From NCBI GenBank assembly GCA_001584585.1, contig LSYV01000119.1, forward strand, positions 1-64,000: a stretch of DNA of 64,000 nucleotides. Direction: 5' to 3'. Each line of letters begins with the position of its first letter. The first letter of the stretch is position 1. Source of the DNA: Gonium pectorale (taxonomy: Eukaryota > Chlorophyta > Chlorophyceae > Chlamydomonadales > Volvocaceae). This document shows, piece after piece, positions 11,047 to 21,600 of the stretch. The notes under the pieces are model-generated. The model was not told the origin of the DNA. It worked only from the letters and a program-made list of their open reading frames with translations, and ran no database searches. The position numbers were made by a program, and so were the translations under genes.

Positions 11047-12507
11047 CACACACACGCAGGGCCATCACCCCTTCGACTTCCTCTGGAGCTGGGTCCTACA
11101 ACGACGCCATCACTTTCACGCTTACGCTCGTATTATGCGCTTTCCATTTTAACACACACACGCACCAAGCAAGCCCCAGACTAGTCACAACGCCCAACGC
11201 AGTCTTCAGGGCTACGGATGCTGCGTGCAGGGTAGGCTTTGGGCAGGCCACGCCCCTTGAGCAGCCCACCCTGCCTTCTAGATCGCCGGCATCCGGGGCC
11301 TCGCTCTCATGCTCGGTGCCAGGTTCACACAGCTGCAGGCTCAACAACTGTCGTAATCAATACACGCCCAGGCTCCGGCTCGCAGCAGACTTGACTCTTC
11401 ACCATCCAATATCGGAAGCCTGCCCCTACCCACATGCCAGAAGCCAAGGCCTGACGCAAGCGATATGTTGGAGGTGAGGCTGAGGAACACCGGGCCTTGC
11501 GTCGCCCCAAGCAGAGCCGACGAAGTGTGCTGCAGCGCTGCGGCGCCTCCATCGCTGCCGGCGTCGACCTGCTGCGCCGTGCAGGGATAGGGCTCCCACA
11601 GCCCTGGCCGAACTGGCCGATCGTAAGCATCGAGGTCCTTGCACGTTATTAGCACATCCCGCCAGCGCACCTCACCGCCGCCGCCCACAGTGCCATCGGG
11701 CCCAGGCGCAAGGGTGTCCAGCTCCCGAATTCTTATTGTTCCATCCTCAATCACAACCCCAGGGCTGTGCGGCCATGCAGCGGTGTTGCTGCACAGCCCC
11801 ATGAATAGGGACGTCAAGTATTCGCGAAGGAGCACCAGGGTGACGCCCCGCAGCTCCAGCGTTGCCCCCGCTGGCACGTGGATCAGGGCTGGGAGCGCCA
11901 GGCCCGACAGGGAAAGCGCCCAGGTAGGCCCCAGCGGCTCGTGCAGATCGGCAAGCAACAGCGACAGAGAAGAGAGCGTGAGCTGCTGGCCTGGTTGGAG
12001 AGCCAGGGCGGGACCTTCGAGGAGGTAGTCGAGCGGGGCCCAGTCGAGGGCTGAGTAATGACTGTCGTCGTTGGGCGGAGGCGGGGATGGAGGCGGAGGC
12101 GGAGGCGGAGGCATCAAGGCGTTGGCGGGAGCAACCGCATCAAGGTCTACAGGCGTAGAGTCCCAGGCGTCAAGCCCGATCAAGCTGCCGATCAAGCCGC
12201 TGGCCAAACCACCAGTGTTATCTTCATCTGTTTCGTTCCACCATTTACCAGACATGGGCCCCAAGTGCATGGCCGGCACCTCGCCGCCCCTCCCTTCGAG
12301 GACCAGCGACACCGTCCCGTCGGACAGGTAGGCGATCCGGGGGTTGGGCCCTGGCAAGAGGAGAATGCGGCCGCCCGGCAGCAGCGTTCCGCCAGCGCCC
12401 AGCAGCAGCTGTTCCGTGGACAGCAAGTGAGTCTCCATTTCCACGTCAGCGTGCAGCTGACCGCAGCTCGACGCCAGCAGAAGCAGCAGCACCAGCGGGT
12501 ACGCCAT
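2391..12507 (-). CDS. Receptor-like protein kinase, TKL family, with large extracellular domain
   Basis: Exons on the minus strand: 11434-12507, 10715-11001, 10234-10504, 9985-10050, 9448-9624, 9176-9312, 8820-8988, 8450-8607, 7944-8268, 7408-7576, 6494-7098, 5840-6028, 5457-5582, 4884-5097, 4173-4391, 3646-3777, 3207-3418, 2728-2970, 2391-2537 (4920 nt, 1639 aa; every junction keeps phase). A signal peptide (MAYPLVLLLLLASS) opens exon 1. The ectodomain (to ~1005) has a Pro-rich tract near residue 140 and recurring short beta motifs such as LRLTRCTLVL and LLLLDNVTLVV. One membrane span lies at ~1007-1033 (LLLIALIAGTAVVVW), followed by a WRRR stop-transfer signal. The kinase domain has GRGAFGVVYAG (~1267), VAVK with Lys ~1287, HGDLKPDN (Asp ~1436), DFG (~1482) and APE (~1510), so it should be catalytically active, probably on Ser/Thr. 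HGD replaces HRD, as in many TKL kinases. The ligand is unknown. Exons 4 to 6 are the least certain. Confidence 0.9.
6074..6116. repeat. Short direct repeat in kinase intron
   Basis: A 16-bp motif GTACGTGTGGAGGCAT occurs at 6074-6089 and 6101-6116, inside the intron 6029-6493 of the kinase gene. Confidence 0.7.
7772..7841. repeat. (TGCAAC)n hexanucleotide microsatellite in kinase intron
   Basis: About 11.7 perfect copies of TGCAAC lie in the intron 7577-7943 of the kinase gene. A degenerate run of the same hexamer occurs at 57419-57486 in an intron of the J-domain gene. Confidence 0.95.
8761..8789. repeat. Perfect 13-bp inverted repeat (hairpin) in kinase intron
   Basis: CTAGCCGTACGGG (8761-8773) and CCCGTACGGCTAG (8777-8789) are exact reverse complements with a 3-base loop, in the intron 8608-8819. 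Confidence 0.9.
11013..11054. repeat. (AC)n dinucleotide microsatellite in kinase intron 1
   Basis: An AC run of about 20 units, slightly interrupted, sits in the first intron of the kinase gene, just upstream of the exon 2 acceptor. Confidence 0.9.
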
Positions 12508-15500
12508 CGAGGGTGCAGCACAGCCGTGCGTGACCAGCGCCAGGATGGGCCGCAGCGATGTCGCTATGTGACACTACTCAGGGCAGTCTTCCAGAACCAC
12601 TAAGTAGTCGGTATTCTGCAATTCCGTCCTTTCGGCCGTGTCAAACGAAAGCGCAGAGCCTTCTGTGCATGTCTCTTGACCTGTTGTTGGCGGTTTGTAG
12701 TATCATCCTTATGACGGTTTGCAATGAACGTATATACAAGTACCTATTGGGGTTCGCCGCCCCGCCCCCACCCCCAAGAAACAGTACAGTCCGCCGTCCG
12801 TCACACAGCAGTAGTATGAAACCGGTTGGCCTTCAGCCCGCTTAGTACTCAACCCATGCATCTTCTACGGCTCCTCGCCCTACTATTCCAGGCCGAGATA
12901 GTATGGTCAATTGCGAGCCCGACCCACGTACGGTTTTGCAACGAAAAAAGTAAGTAAGCTTTCTAACTGTGCGGCCTCCGGGCTGGCCCTTCTTGCATAA
13001 ATGTTGAACTATCTCTGTACATGTAGAAGTTTCTACGGATTGATCAACAGTGCCGCCGCTCACATGAGCGAGCATCCGCTCCTTGCCAACCGCATGCACT
13101 ATGCTACGGTTACGTAACCGTATATATAGCCAACGGGTCTTGCCGTGTGGTGACAGGGTAACCGGTGGTTACATCACGTAATAAGTACGCTATGGACGGT
13201 CCTATCCTTAGGTCGGCACACACGGCAGAGCGCTTCCCATGTTCCCAATTTCTGGACTCACAGGATGGGGTCTTGTGGATAACTCCTAGCCGGGGGTCCA
13301 GGGTTAGCTGAGCTCTGCCGCCGACCTTCCCCTACCTATCGTGTATGGCCTGAGCGTGACTTAGCTCAACCGGTACTTGTCACGACCACCTGGTCCGGGT
13401 AAGGTTGAGTACGTATAACGCCGGCCCCCGCTTATCCACAAGTAATATCCACAAGATGTGCGGAAGGGGTACAACGTACGGGGGCAAAGGGGCTTGCTGC
13501 CCATTCCCCCTTTCCCTCCCTCTTCCTCGGCAGACATTTCTTTGTGCCCCACTTACTTGGAGGGACTAGGTGGGCACTGGTAAGCACGAGGGCATGGCTT
13601 CGAAAATGTCTTCGTGTGACCGCGGTGGTTGGGACCGAGAGGGGGAGGGGAGCTGGTTTGGGCTAACACAACAGTTGCGAATGCCTCACATGGCGCCACA
13701 TGATCTTTCGTCTACTCGCAACTAAGACTGCTGTTCACGGCCATTCAAGGAGCCGCTGTCAGTTTGCCTGGGCACCCACGCGCATGGCATGCGGGGCACG
13801 TGCGCTCACGCACGCTGGCTCCCTCGTCTTTTCGGGTTCTGAGCCTTACGGTTTACCAGAACTCTTAAGGGTGTTTCACCCTCTCTGCTAAGGCGGGTCG
13901 GGTGCCAATCGGCTCGTGTGGCCCGCAACCCCTCTCTGGGGGAGCCTGTAATCTGTATCTGTATCCCTCGTTCGTATAAACTAGCTACGACACCAGGAGG
14001 CCACATGCGCCGTTCGTGCATTTTCGCCCTCAACAAACTGTCAGCCGCTACGTACGGCCTTCTGGTGTCCTAGCTAGTAGTGGCTGTCTGGCTGACAGTC
14101 TGTTGAGGGCGGAATTCCGGGATCGTCCCTGGCCCATGGGGCGGCGGGGCCGCTGCGGGGGCAGCCTCCGCCCATGGACAGGGGACAGCGAAGCCCTCGT
14201 GCTCTAAGACCAGCTACAGGCGTGGGCGCAGCATCTGTAGTGTACGGAATAGAAACCAAGAGTAGTTGCAAGGGAAGAGTTAGAGGGAGCCCGCCTCTAC
14301 GGACGTATGCACCCGAAGGCGCGACATGACCAAAGGGCGGATCAGCCTCGCTATCTTAATTAGGATATTCAAATCGGCCTGGTTTTGGACCCGTTCTTCC
14401 TAAGTCGGGACACGTGGCAATTACGCGGGTTCTGCAGTTGAAGACAGCCCAGGTGCAGGGGAAATGCGCAGATCCCTAGTACATTGCCCAGGGATACGTG
14501 CCCCATGGACACTCCATGCCCTTCAGCCGGGTCGGAATTACGCAGGCTCCCAATTACCTATCAAGGAAGATAGCAAGGCTGGGGCGGACTGGTACAAGGC
14601 ACGGCAGGCGAAGGCAACGAGCAAACGGGCCCTCAGGCTCATGCCCCTGTTTGCAGTGTCGTCGTGGGCCCACCAGGGCACAAAAAAGGCGGCCCGCACG
14701 TCTCTACGAGCTGCAGCGCCTAACATGGGCACGGTACAGGGTGGCAGCGCTTCCGGTCGAAATCATTAGCACGCTGCCGCCCCACCGTCCGACCGCCTCC
14801 CTCCTACCTCAAGCACCCGAAACCAGATACTCTACTGGCTAAAATAGGCTGATTAGCCTTGCTCGATGCTACATCGAGGCCATGTGAGGCCATGCGGACT
14901 TCCCGTGCACCATACTAACGCTGGGCAACGCCCAGGCCCCGGACGACAGGGGCGCAATTTATACCCACACTGGCGGAGCGCCCCTGCGCCGTATGCCCGG
15001 TCCCCTCTCGTGCAGTTCCTGGATCCCACCCCCCGGCCCCCGGGGATCTCGCTCCAGGATGCTGTTCCTCCCTCCCATGTTCTCCCATGTCAACATACCC
15101 GATAGGGCACCAGTGTTGCGACAGTGAACCCAGTTTCCCCCACGTGGCCGTGCATGTAGGGGAGCAGGCACGGGGAGCAGGGGACAATGGGCCCGTACAT
15201 ATGGCGGCTTCCGGCGCGTTCCTTGAAGTTCTGGAGGAACCGAACCTCCCGCGGAGACAAGGGCACCTGGGAAGGACCAGGCCGAGAGAGAAGCCGCCGC
15301 AGCCGCAACCAGTCCCCGCTGCCTGAGACTGGAAGGCCTTCAACCATGGCTATGTGGACCAGAAGGAGACGCTTCCAAAACAGGATCCTTGCCACCACCC
15401 CCGCCCCGGCTTAGAAAGACGTGTCACAAAGCGAACTTTCATTCATTCCTACCTCTCAGTCTGTACCCAGAATGGAAGCGCGGTCAGTTTGTGATGTAAA

Positions 15501-15667
15501 CCGAACCGTGCGTGACGCCAACGGCTACAAGTTCGTCATTGACAGGCGCAGTTGTCTTACCTCCCACTGTGCCTATGCACCCAATCCCTCTCACACGAAC
15601 GTAGGGATGCACAAATAACAGATGGCAGAGAACGCAGTGCGCAACCTACTTGCGCGATCCCTGCGTC
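12508..15667. other. Long intergenic region (kinase upstream, TRAPPC10 downstream)
   Basis: About 3.2 kb without a supportable gene; ORFs here are short and match nothing I recognise. It must include the kinase promoter and the TRAPPC10 3' UTR. It contains the paired inverted repeats at 13981-14111 and an 11-bp inverted repeat (CTTGTGGATAA at 13272-13282, complement at 13432-13442). No tRNA fold was seen. Confidence 0.6.
13981..14111. repeat. Two interleaved inverted-repeat pairs
   Basis: Arm A 13981-14002 pairs with A' 14056-14077 (20 of 22 positions), and arm B 14025-14046 pairs with B' 14090-14111 (21 of 22). The order A-B-A'-B' is interleaved, not nested, so both stems together would be pseudoknot-like. 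No coding capacity. Confidence 0.8.
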
Positions 15668-18600
15668 TCAGATACCCTCCGAGACGACCACATAATCCTT
15701 GGCGCCCGCGTCCTCGTCGCGCACCTCACGCAACCCCCGCAAGCGCAGCGCGGGCGCCAACAGCACTCCGGCCGACAGCGGGAGCACGGCCGCCTCAATC
15801 ACCGCTACGCTCCCCTTGGCGCGCCCGAGGTGGATGCTGCCGCGACAACCCACTCCCTGCCGCCACTGCCAGCAGGCGCGGCCGCCGCCGTTCGTCGCGG
15901 TTACGCCTTCGGCGGCGCTGGCGAGTACAGGCGCCGCCGCTCCGCCCGGGCCACCCGCTCGCCCTTCGGCAGTTTCCGTCACCTCGTAGATCGCCACGTC
16001 GGCCCCGCCGTCGGCTCCGCTGCTACCGCCCGCACTGGCCCCGCCGCTTGTGGTAGTCGCGGAGGCAGGTGGCGCAGACACTCGTGTCACCAGCCACGTC
16101 AGATGCAGCGGCTGGCCCAGCACTCCGGCGTGTGGGCCGAGGAGCCGGACCGACACCAGGTTGTGCGTCAGGGCGCTGCTGGCTGGGAACTCAAGCACAA
16201 AACCGTGCCTGAAGCTCAGGAGCAAGCCCGTTGCCCCACTGCCCCCGGCGGCAGCGGCCTCCTGCCCCCCGGCCGGCGCGAGGGGACCACCATGGCTGTA
16301 CACGCTAAAGCAGCCTCCGTAGGACGGCGCGGAATCGAGCGGCGCCGGCGGCTGATTGGCGACGGGCCTGATGCTGGGCGTCCCAGGCGGAAGCGCGTCG
16401 GCCGATAGGGCGCCACCCGCGTCGCCCAGGGTGCCCGACGGCACCGGCGGCGGAAGCGGGTAGTTGAGGCGCCTGCCCGGCCGCGGCCCGCTAGAGGCCA
16501 GCGCCTCGGCGGCAGCCGTTGCGCCGGCGCCGCCTGGGACCAATGCGTACGACATGTAGAGCACGCAGGCGTCGTCGAGGTGCAGGCTCTGAATGCCAGG
16601 CAGCGCCTCTGCACACAGCAGGGGACGCGCCAAGCGCAAGCGGCAGGTGTGAAGGACGAAGAGTGTTGTTGCAGAGGACGAGGATCGGCGTGCACAAGAT
16701 GGTCAGACGCCTGGCACTTCAACGACAACTCATTGCTGCCACGGAAGCCGATTAGCAGACAAGGGCGCAGCCAAGGGGCCGGGGCAGCCGATGATCGGCA
16801 CTCACGTTCCGAACGGCTGAGGACAAAGGCCCACATCGCAGACCCGCAGGGCGCCAGGCGCAGGGGCAGTATCCCGGGCAGTGCCGCGTCCGCGTGCTGC
16901 CCGGCCGGCGAGTCCATGCTCAGCTGCAGGCCGTACTGCGGCTCCAAGGCCAGCGACGAAACCACCGCCGGCAGTGAAAGGTTGGAGGTTATGGACACGG
17001 AGACCAGCACCCGCATGTCGGGCATCTGGATAGCCTGTGGAACACATGCGTAGAACGGTTACCAACTGTTGGCGCTAAAGCGGCGACCACACCGCGGGCA
17101 GCTTGCGACACGTGCGCGCACATGCCAGCGTGCGCCACACCAAGCACCAACAACAGCAGAGGCAAAGGGCAGACCGTCGCATGGTCGTACAGTACGGCGG
17201 GGCGTTACCCACGTGCGTGCGGATCTGGAACGGTTGCTGCAGGGGCACCGCCAGCGACGTGGCGTGCGAGCGCCACACGCCGTTCTGCAGGCCCTCCACG
17301 ATCACCTCCACCTCGGTGGACGCAAAGGTCCGGCGGGGTCCTGGGGCCAGGACGGCGCCACAGCGCGCTAAAGCACGGCGGTCAACGGGCTACACCCGCT
17401 GTATGCGAAGTAATGAATGTGCGGGGGCAGCGTGGCACCAGCAAAACGAGTCGCTAGAGCCTCGCGAGGGCTGGCAGCAAGACACCTGAGAATAGTCCAA
17501 ACAACCCCAACCAAGCATCCCTTCAAACCTGCGGCGCTCGACCCTGTTGCGGCCAGTCCTCCGGCGTGGTTCGCTCGCCCGCTGTAAGACGGTCCCTGCC
17601 AGGCAGTTTGCCAAGCCGTTAACCTTGTAGGCCCATGAACACCAAGCAGGCTGCGTTATGGCGGATGCCCGCTTACCGGGGCTCCAGGCCTTGCGGCCGC
17701 TCTCCGAACAGCAGCTCCATTATTAATGGATTGAAGCCGAGAAGAAGACACGCCGCCGTGGGTCTATCAGGTACAGGGCACAAGGGTCCAAGGGTAAGCT
17801 CTCCTACTGAAGGTGCAGAAGTAAGGTGTGCAACCCCCCCTACACACACAACAGATGGCTGCACTGCCAGCCAGCGCTCCTCGCCAGCGCCGTGGGCGAG
17901 CCCTGCCGGAAGAGGAGGTGTATGCTCTCACCTGCTGCACGCGCACCAGCTCGGGCGCTGCGCTGAGTGCCGCCTGGTCGTCCGAGCCCAGCGCCACGGG
18001 CGGCACCCAGACCGGCAGCCACACCAGCACCGGCGAGCAGAGCGGGCTACCGAGCGTCTGCGCAGATTTGGGGCACACGTGCCAGTGAGCTGGCGGGAAA
18101 GCAGTTCCAAGACTGAGCGCCTGCGTGCCTGGTGACTCTGGTGTAGAGCCCGACGATGGCAGCGGCATGGAGACATTGGTGTGGGCTGAGCGCAGGCGTG
18201 CGGCTGGGGGAAAAAGACACCTCCGGTCTCGGAAACACTCAAGGCCGTCACGGACACATCACGAGAGAGGCTTCCCGAGTAGGTTTCCCGGAAAGCATTC
18301 ACCTGAGACATTTCGATCCCGTGTCTGCTGTTATTGTAAGCCCAGGCAATGCCGGCTGAAGCTCCCAGGTCGCCACAGGCTGCGCCCGGCGCGGGACCGG
18401 CGGCCGGTATGTCTGTCGGGGCGCCGCTCGCCGCGCTGTGCGCCGATGGGCTCGCAGCTCCCGCCTTACCAGGGCCTCCAAGGCTGACCACCGCAACGCA
18501 GTACGTCCCGGCTGCACCCTGGCGGCGGTACGAGTAGGATGTCCCATGCAGTGGGGTGGAACCAGCTGCTGCAGCCGCCGCGGAGTTCATGAAGGCTGAG

Positions 18601-21600
18601 GCGGGTGTCGTCCCCGCATGGTGTGGTTCACCGTGGTCCATCGCACCAACGCCGGTCGGGGCAGCGCTGAGGGACTGCACCGCAGACAGCGGCGCCGCTG
18701 GCGTGTGTGCTTGAGGCGGCGGCCAGTCGCCGATCCGGAGGGTCGAGTGTGAACGTGCCTGCGGTGAGATAAACAGGTGACTACCGGCATCAGCGTCCAA
18801 GCGAAACTTGAACCTACACCAGGCGCGCTCTCAAGCATTCAAGGTACACAGTTACAAACAGGAAGTTGGGCAAATCAAGCGTAGCACGTAACCAAGCTGG
18901 CATTTCCATCATTCCATGCCTGGCAGCAGGTGTGCACGCCAGCGAAAACAGCCCTTCAGTCCATGGCTTCAGGGCTGCAGCGCAACCAACCTGGACGTGC
19001 AGGCGCGCATGTGCCAGGCTGAAGCCGCCAGCCCCATGCTCCGCCCGAGCAGGCGCCCCGGCTCCGTCCGCTCCGCCCCTGTCGGCACCCCCAGCAGCTG
19101 CTGCCTGATGGGGCAGCAGCGCGATGCCCAGCCACTGCGGCAGGCCGGCCACGAGCGCGCCACCCACGGCGACAGGGGCCACCTCCAGCGGCGGCTGCAG
19201 CGGTGCGACCTGCAGCGCCACGTCCAGGTGGCCCACCTCGCCATCTGAGGGCCGTGCACAGCGAGACAAGGGCCGGCCGAGGTCGCGGCAACGGACACGT
19301 CACGACATTCCAAAGACTTGTGTGGGCAGAAAGAAAGGCACATGGCGATCATTCTGTCGCTTATTACTACCTGCCACCCTTCCCAGCGCGCTATCGATCT
19401 GTCTCTGATTCCTACCTGCCACCCTGCCCAGAGCCGCGAGAGCCGCAGCCGTGCCGGCTGCCGCGCTCCCGGATCCCAGGCCTCCGAACATGAAACCTCC
19501 TCCCTTGCCGGCTGCGCTGCCGTTGGGGCCCATAGCCGCGTGGCCGCGCGCCGGCAGCGCTCCCCAGCCATGTGACAACGCGCGCACGTCGTCTGCCAGC
19601 CGCTGGGGCGCCACCACCGGGATGCGGATGTCGTAGGTCCCCAGCGAGGCCGACACGCCGCGCACAAAGTACAGGCCGGGCTTGGTGGGCGCCACGCGGA
19701 AGGTGAGCTGCGTCAGACCCGGCTGCAGGACGACGGACCGCGGGTCCGGAGAAGGCTCCTCGTCGTGCTGCTCCACATGTCGGACCCCAAGGAAGGGACG
19801 CCCCTTCAGTCCGGCAGGCGACTGCAAAGGCCAGAAGACGCAACAGCCTTTGTGCAACGACCCAGGATATGTTGGGCAGAGCGAAGGGAGGTCTCGCTGT
19901 TACTTCTGTGCCTTTCGGATGCTGTCGCGCGGGCAGGGGCACTTAGGCTACACCCACATCTAGCGCTCACCTGTATGTGGCGGACCCGCACCAGGTGCCA
20001 GCAGGCCAGGTCCTCTCCCGGAATCCAGCCCGATGCCGCGCCGCCCTGCGTGCTGGACGGGGACAGCGGCCCGCCGGTGCTGCCAGCGGCAACGTCCTGC
20101 AAGCTGCGGCTGGGCCGCCCAAGATCCCCAGCCGAGCCGTTGGGAGGCGGGTGGGCCACGGACCCAAACGCGCCAGGGGCGGGTGGCTGCGTCGATATCG
20201 AGGCGGCCGAAAGCACGTCTGCGCAAATGGGGTGGCAGTTGTTGGGGGAAGTGCGCGCGCCCAAAGAAGAGCGGGCGCCTGGAAACAAGAAACGCTCAGA
20301 CAGCATGCAGGGCGCATTTGGCGCAGCGGTGAGGAGTCATGAACCGCCTAGATTTTCAGGTTGCCATGGCTTGCGTGATTCGTCGCAACACGCACCCGGC
20401 AATGAAGGTGCCCTCCTGCCCATGCCCGAGGAGTCCGACAGGTTGCTGTAGCTGGGCGCCGTGCCCATCGCTGCGGGCCCCAGCGACAGGGCACTGCTCG
20501 CGTTCGACATGCCAACCTCCTGGGTGGCCCGTGTCGATCCAAGCCGAGAGGGGCCGCCGCCAGGGGGCACGTTGACGACGCTGCCAAAGGCTGCGCCGGA
20601 TGCCCCCGTAGGGCTGTGCGAATGCGCCGCGCCGGGATGCAGCGGCGCCGCCGTGTGCGCCTGCGCCTGTCCGTGCGCAAGCACCGGCGCAGACCCCGAG
20701 TGATGCGGCTGAGCCCCGGCGCGCGCCGTGTCCCATCCCGGAAATGGCTGCGCCGAGAGCAGGTCTGCTCCGCCCCCCTGCCTGGTGCCCTGCATAGTCT
20801 GTGGGGCCGCCGGGAGCGACCCCGTAGGCTGGGGCCCCGAGGGCAGCCGCCAGGAAGGTACTGGGGCCCCCGAGCCACCCGCATCCCCTCCCGACAGGTT
20901 GCGGTGGTGCTGGTGCTGCTGAGCGTGGGGCTGGCCTGGCTGCGGCTCCAGTGAACTCGGAAGCGAGACGCGGCCGGCTCCAAAGGACGACGTCCGCTGG
21001 CCCAGACTGTTTGCAGCCGCCTGCGCCCGGGGGCCCAGCCTTGGCTGGGAAGGCCGCAGGAACTGGGGCATATTTTGCTGCACCTGTACCGTCCCAAGCA
21101 CGAGGTGCACGTCCTTCAACGACACAGCAGTCGGCAGGTTGCTGTAGAGCTGTATCTGGAGTGTGCAGACGTCACCGACGCGGAGGAGCTGTGCCGACCC
21201 GTGGGTCGGTGTGGACCCGGGGGCAGAGTCGTCCCCCGCGTCGTCCGGGAAGCCGCTAAGGGCCCCACGCGCAGAGAGGACGGGTGCACGAGCAGCAGCA
21301 GACTGAGCCGGAGGAACGAGCGATGGCGCGCCGTCTCGACATAGGGTGCCATAGAACTTGCTGGTGCTCCCTGGCAGCAGGGCGGCCTGCGGCATGACGG
21401 CATCGCACGATGAAGTCGGTTGCGTGCGTTTGCGAAATGGAAGGATGGGAGGCTAACCGTGGAACTCGTGACACGCGCCAGGCCAGTAAGACGAACCCTC
21501 TCCATTGAGGGGCGAGGGTTCTTCAGGAGGCGACAACCGCGCCCATTCCCTATAAGGACCGCATCCCCTGATTTCCGTCAGGCCACGCAACGCACCATGA

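Noticed and set aside
7408..12507. Kinase ectodomain as a separate secreted-protein gene
   Set aside because: Exon phases run unbroken from the signal peptide through the membrane span to the kinase domain and sum to a multiple of three, so one gene is the simpler reading.
12558..12845. 95-aa plus-strand ORF with a hydrophobic stretch
   Set aside because: No neighbouring exons, no homology recognised, and it sits in the upstream region of the kinase; likely chance.
13232..13450. Small DNA transposon bounded by the 11-bp inverted repeat at 13272 and 13432
   Set aside because: Arms are short and imperfect beyond 11 bp, and no target-site duplication was seen.
17673..17864. Separate small gene encoding the FNPLIMELLFGERP segment
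   Set aside because: It has no start or context of its own and fits as a small TRAPPC10 exon when paired with 17529-17581; kept only as a tentative exon.
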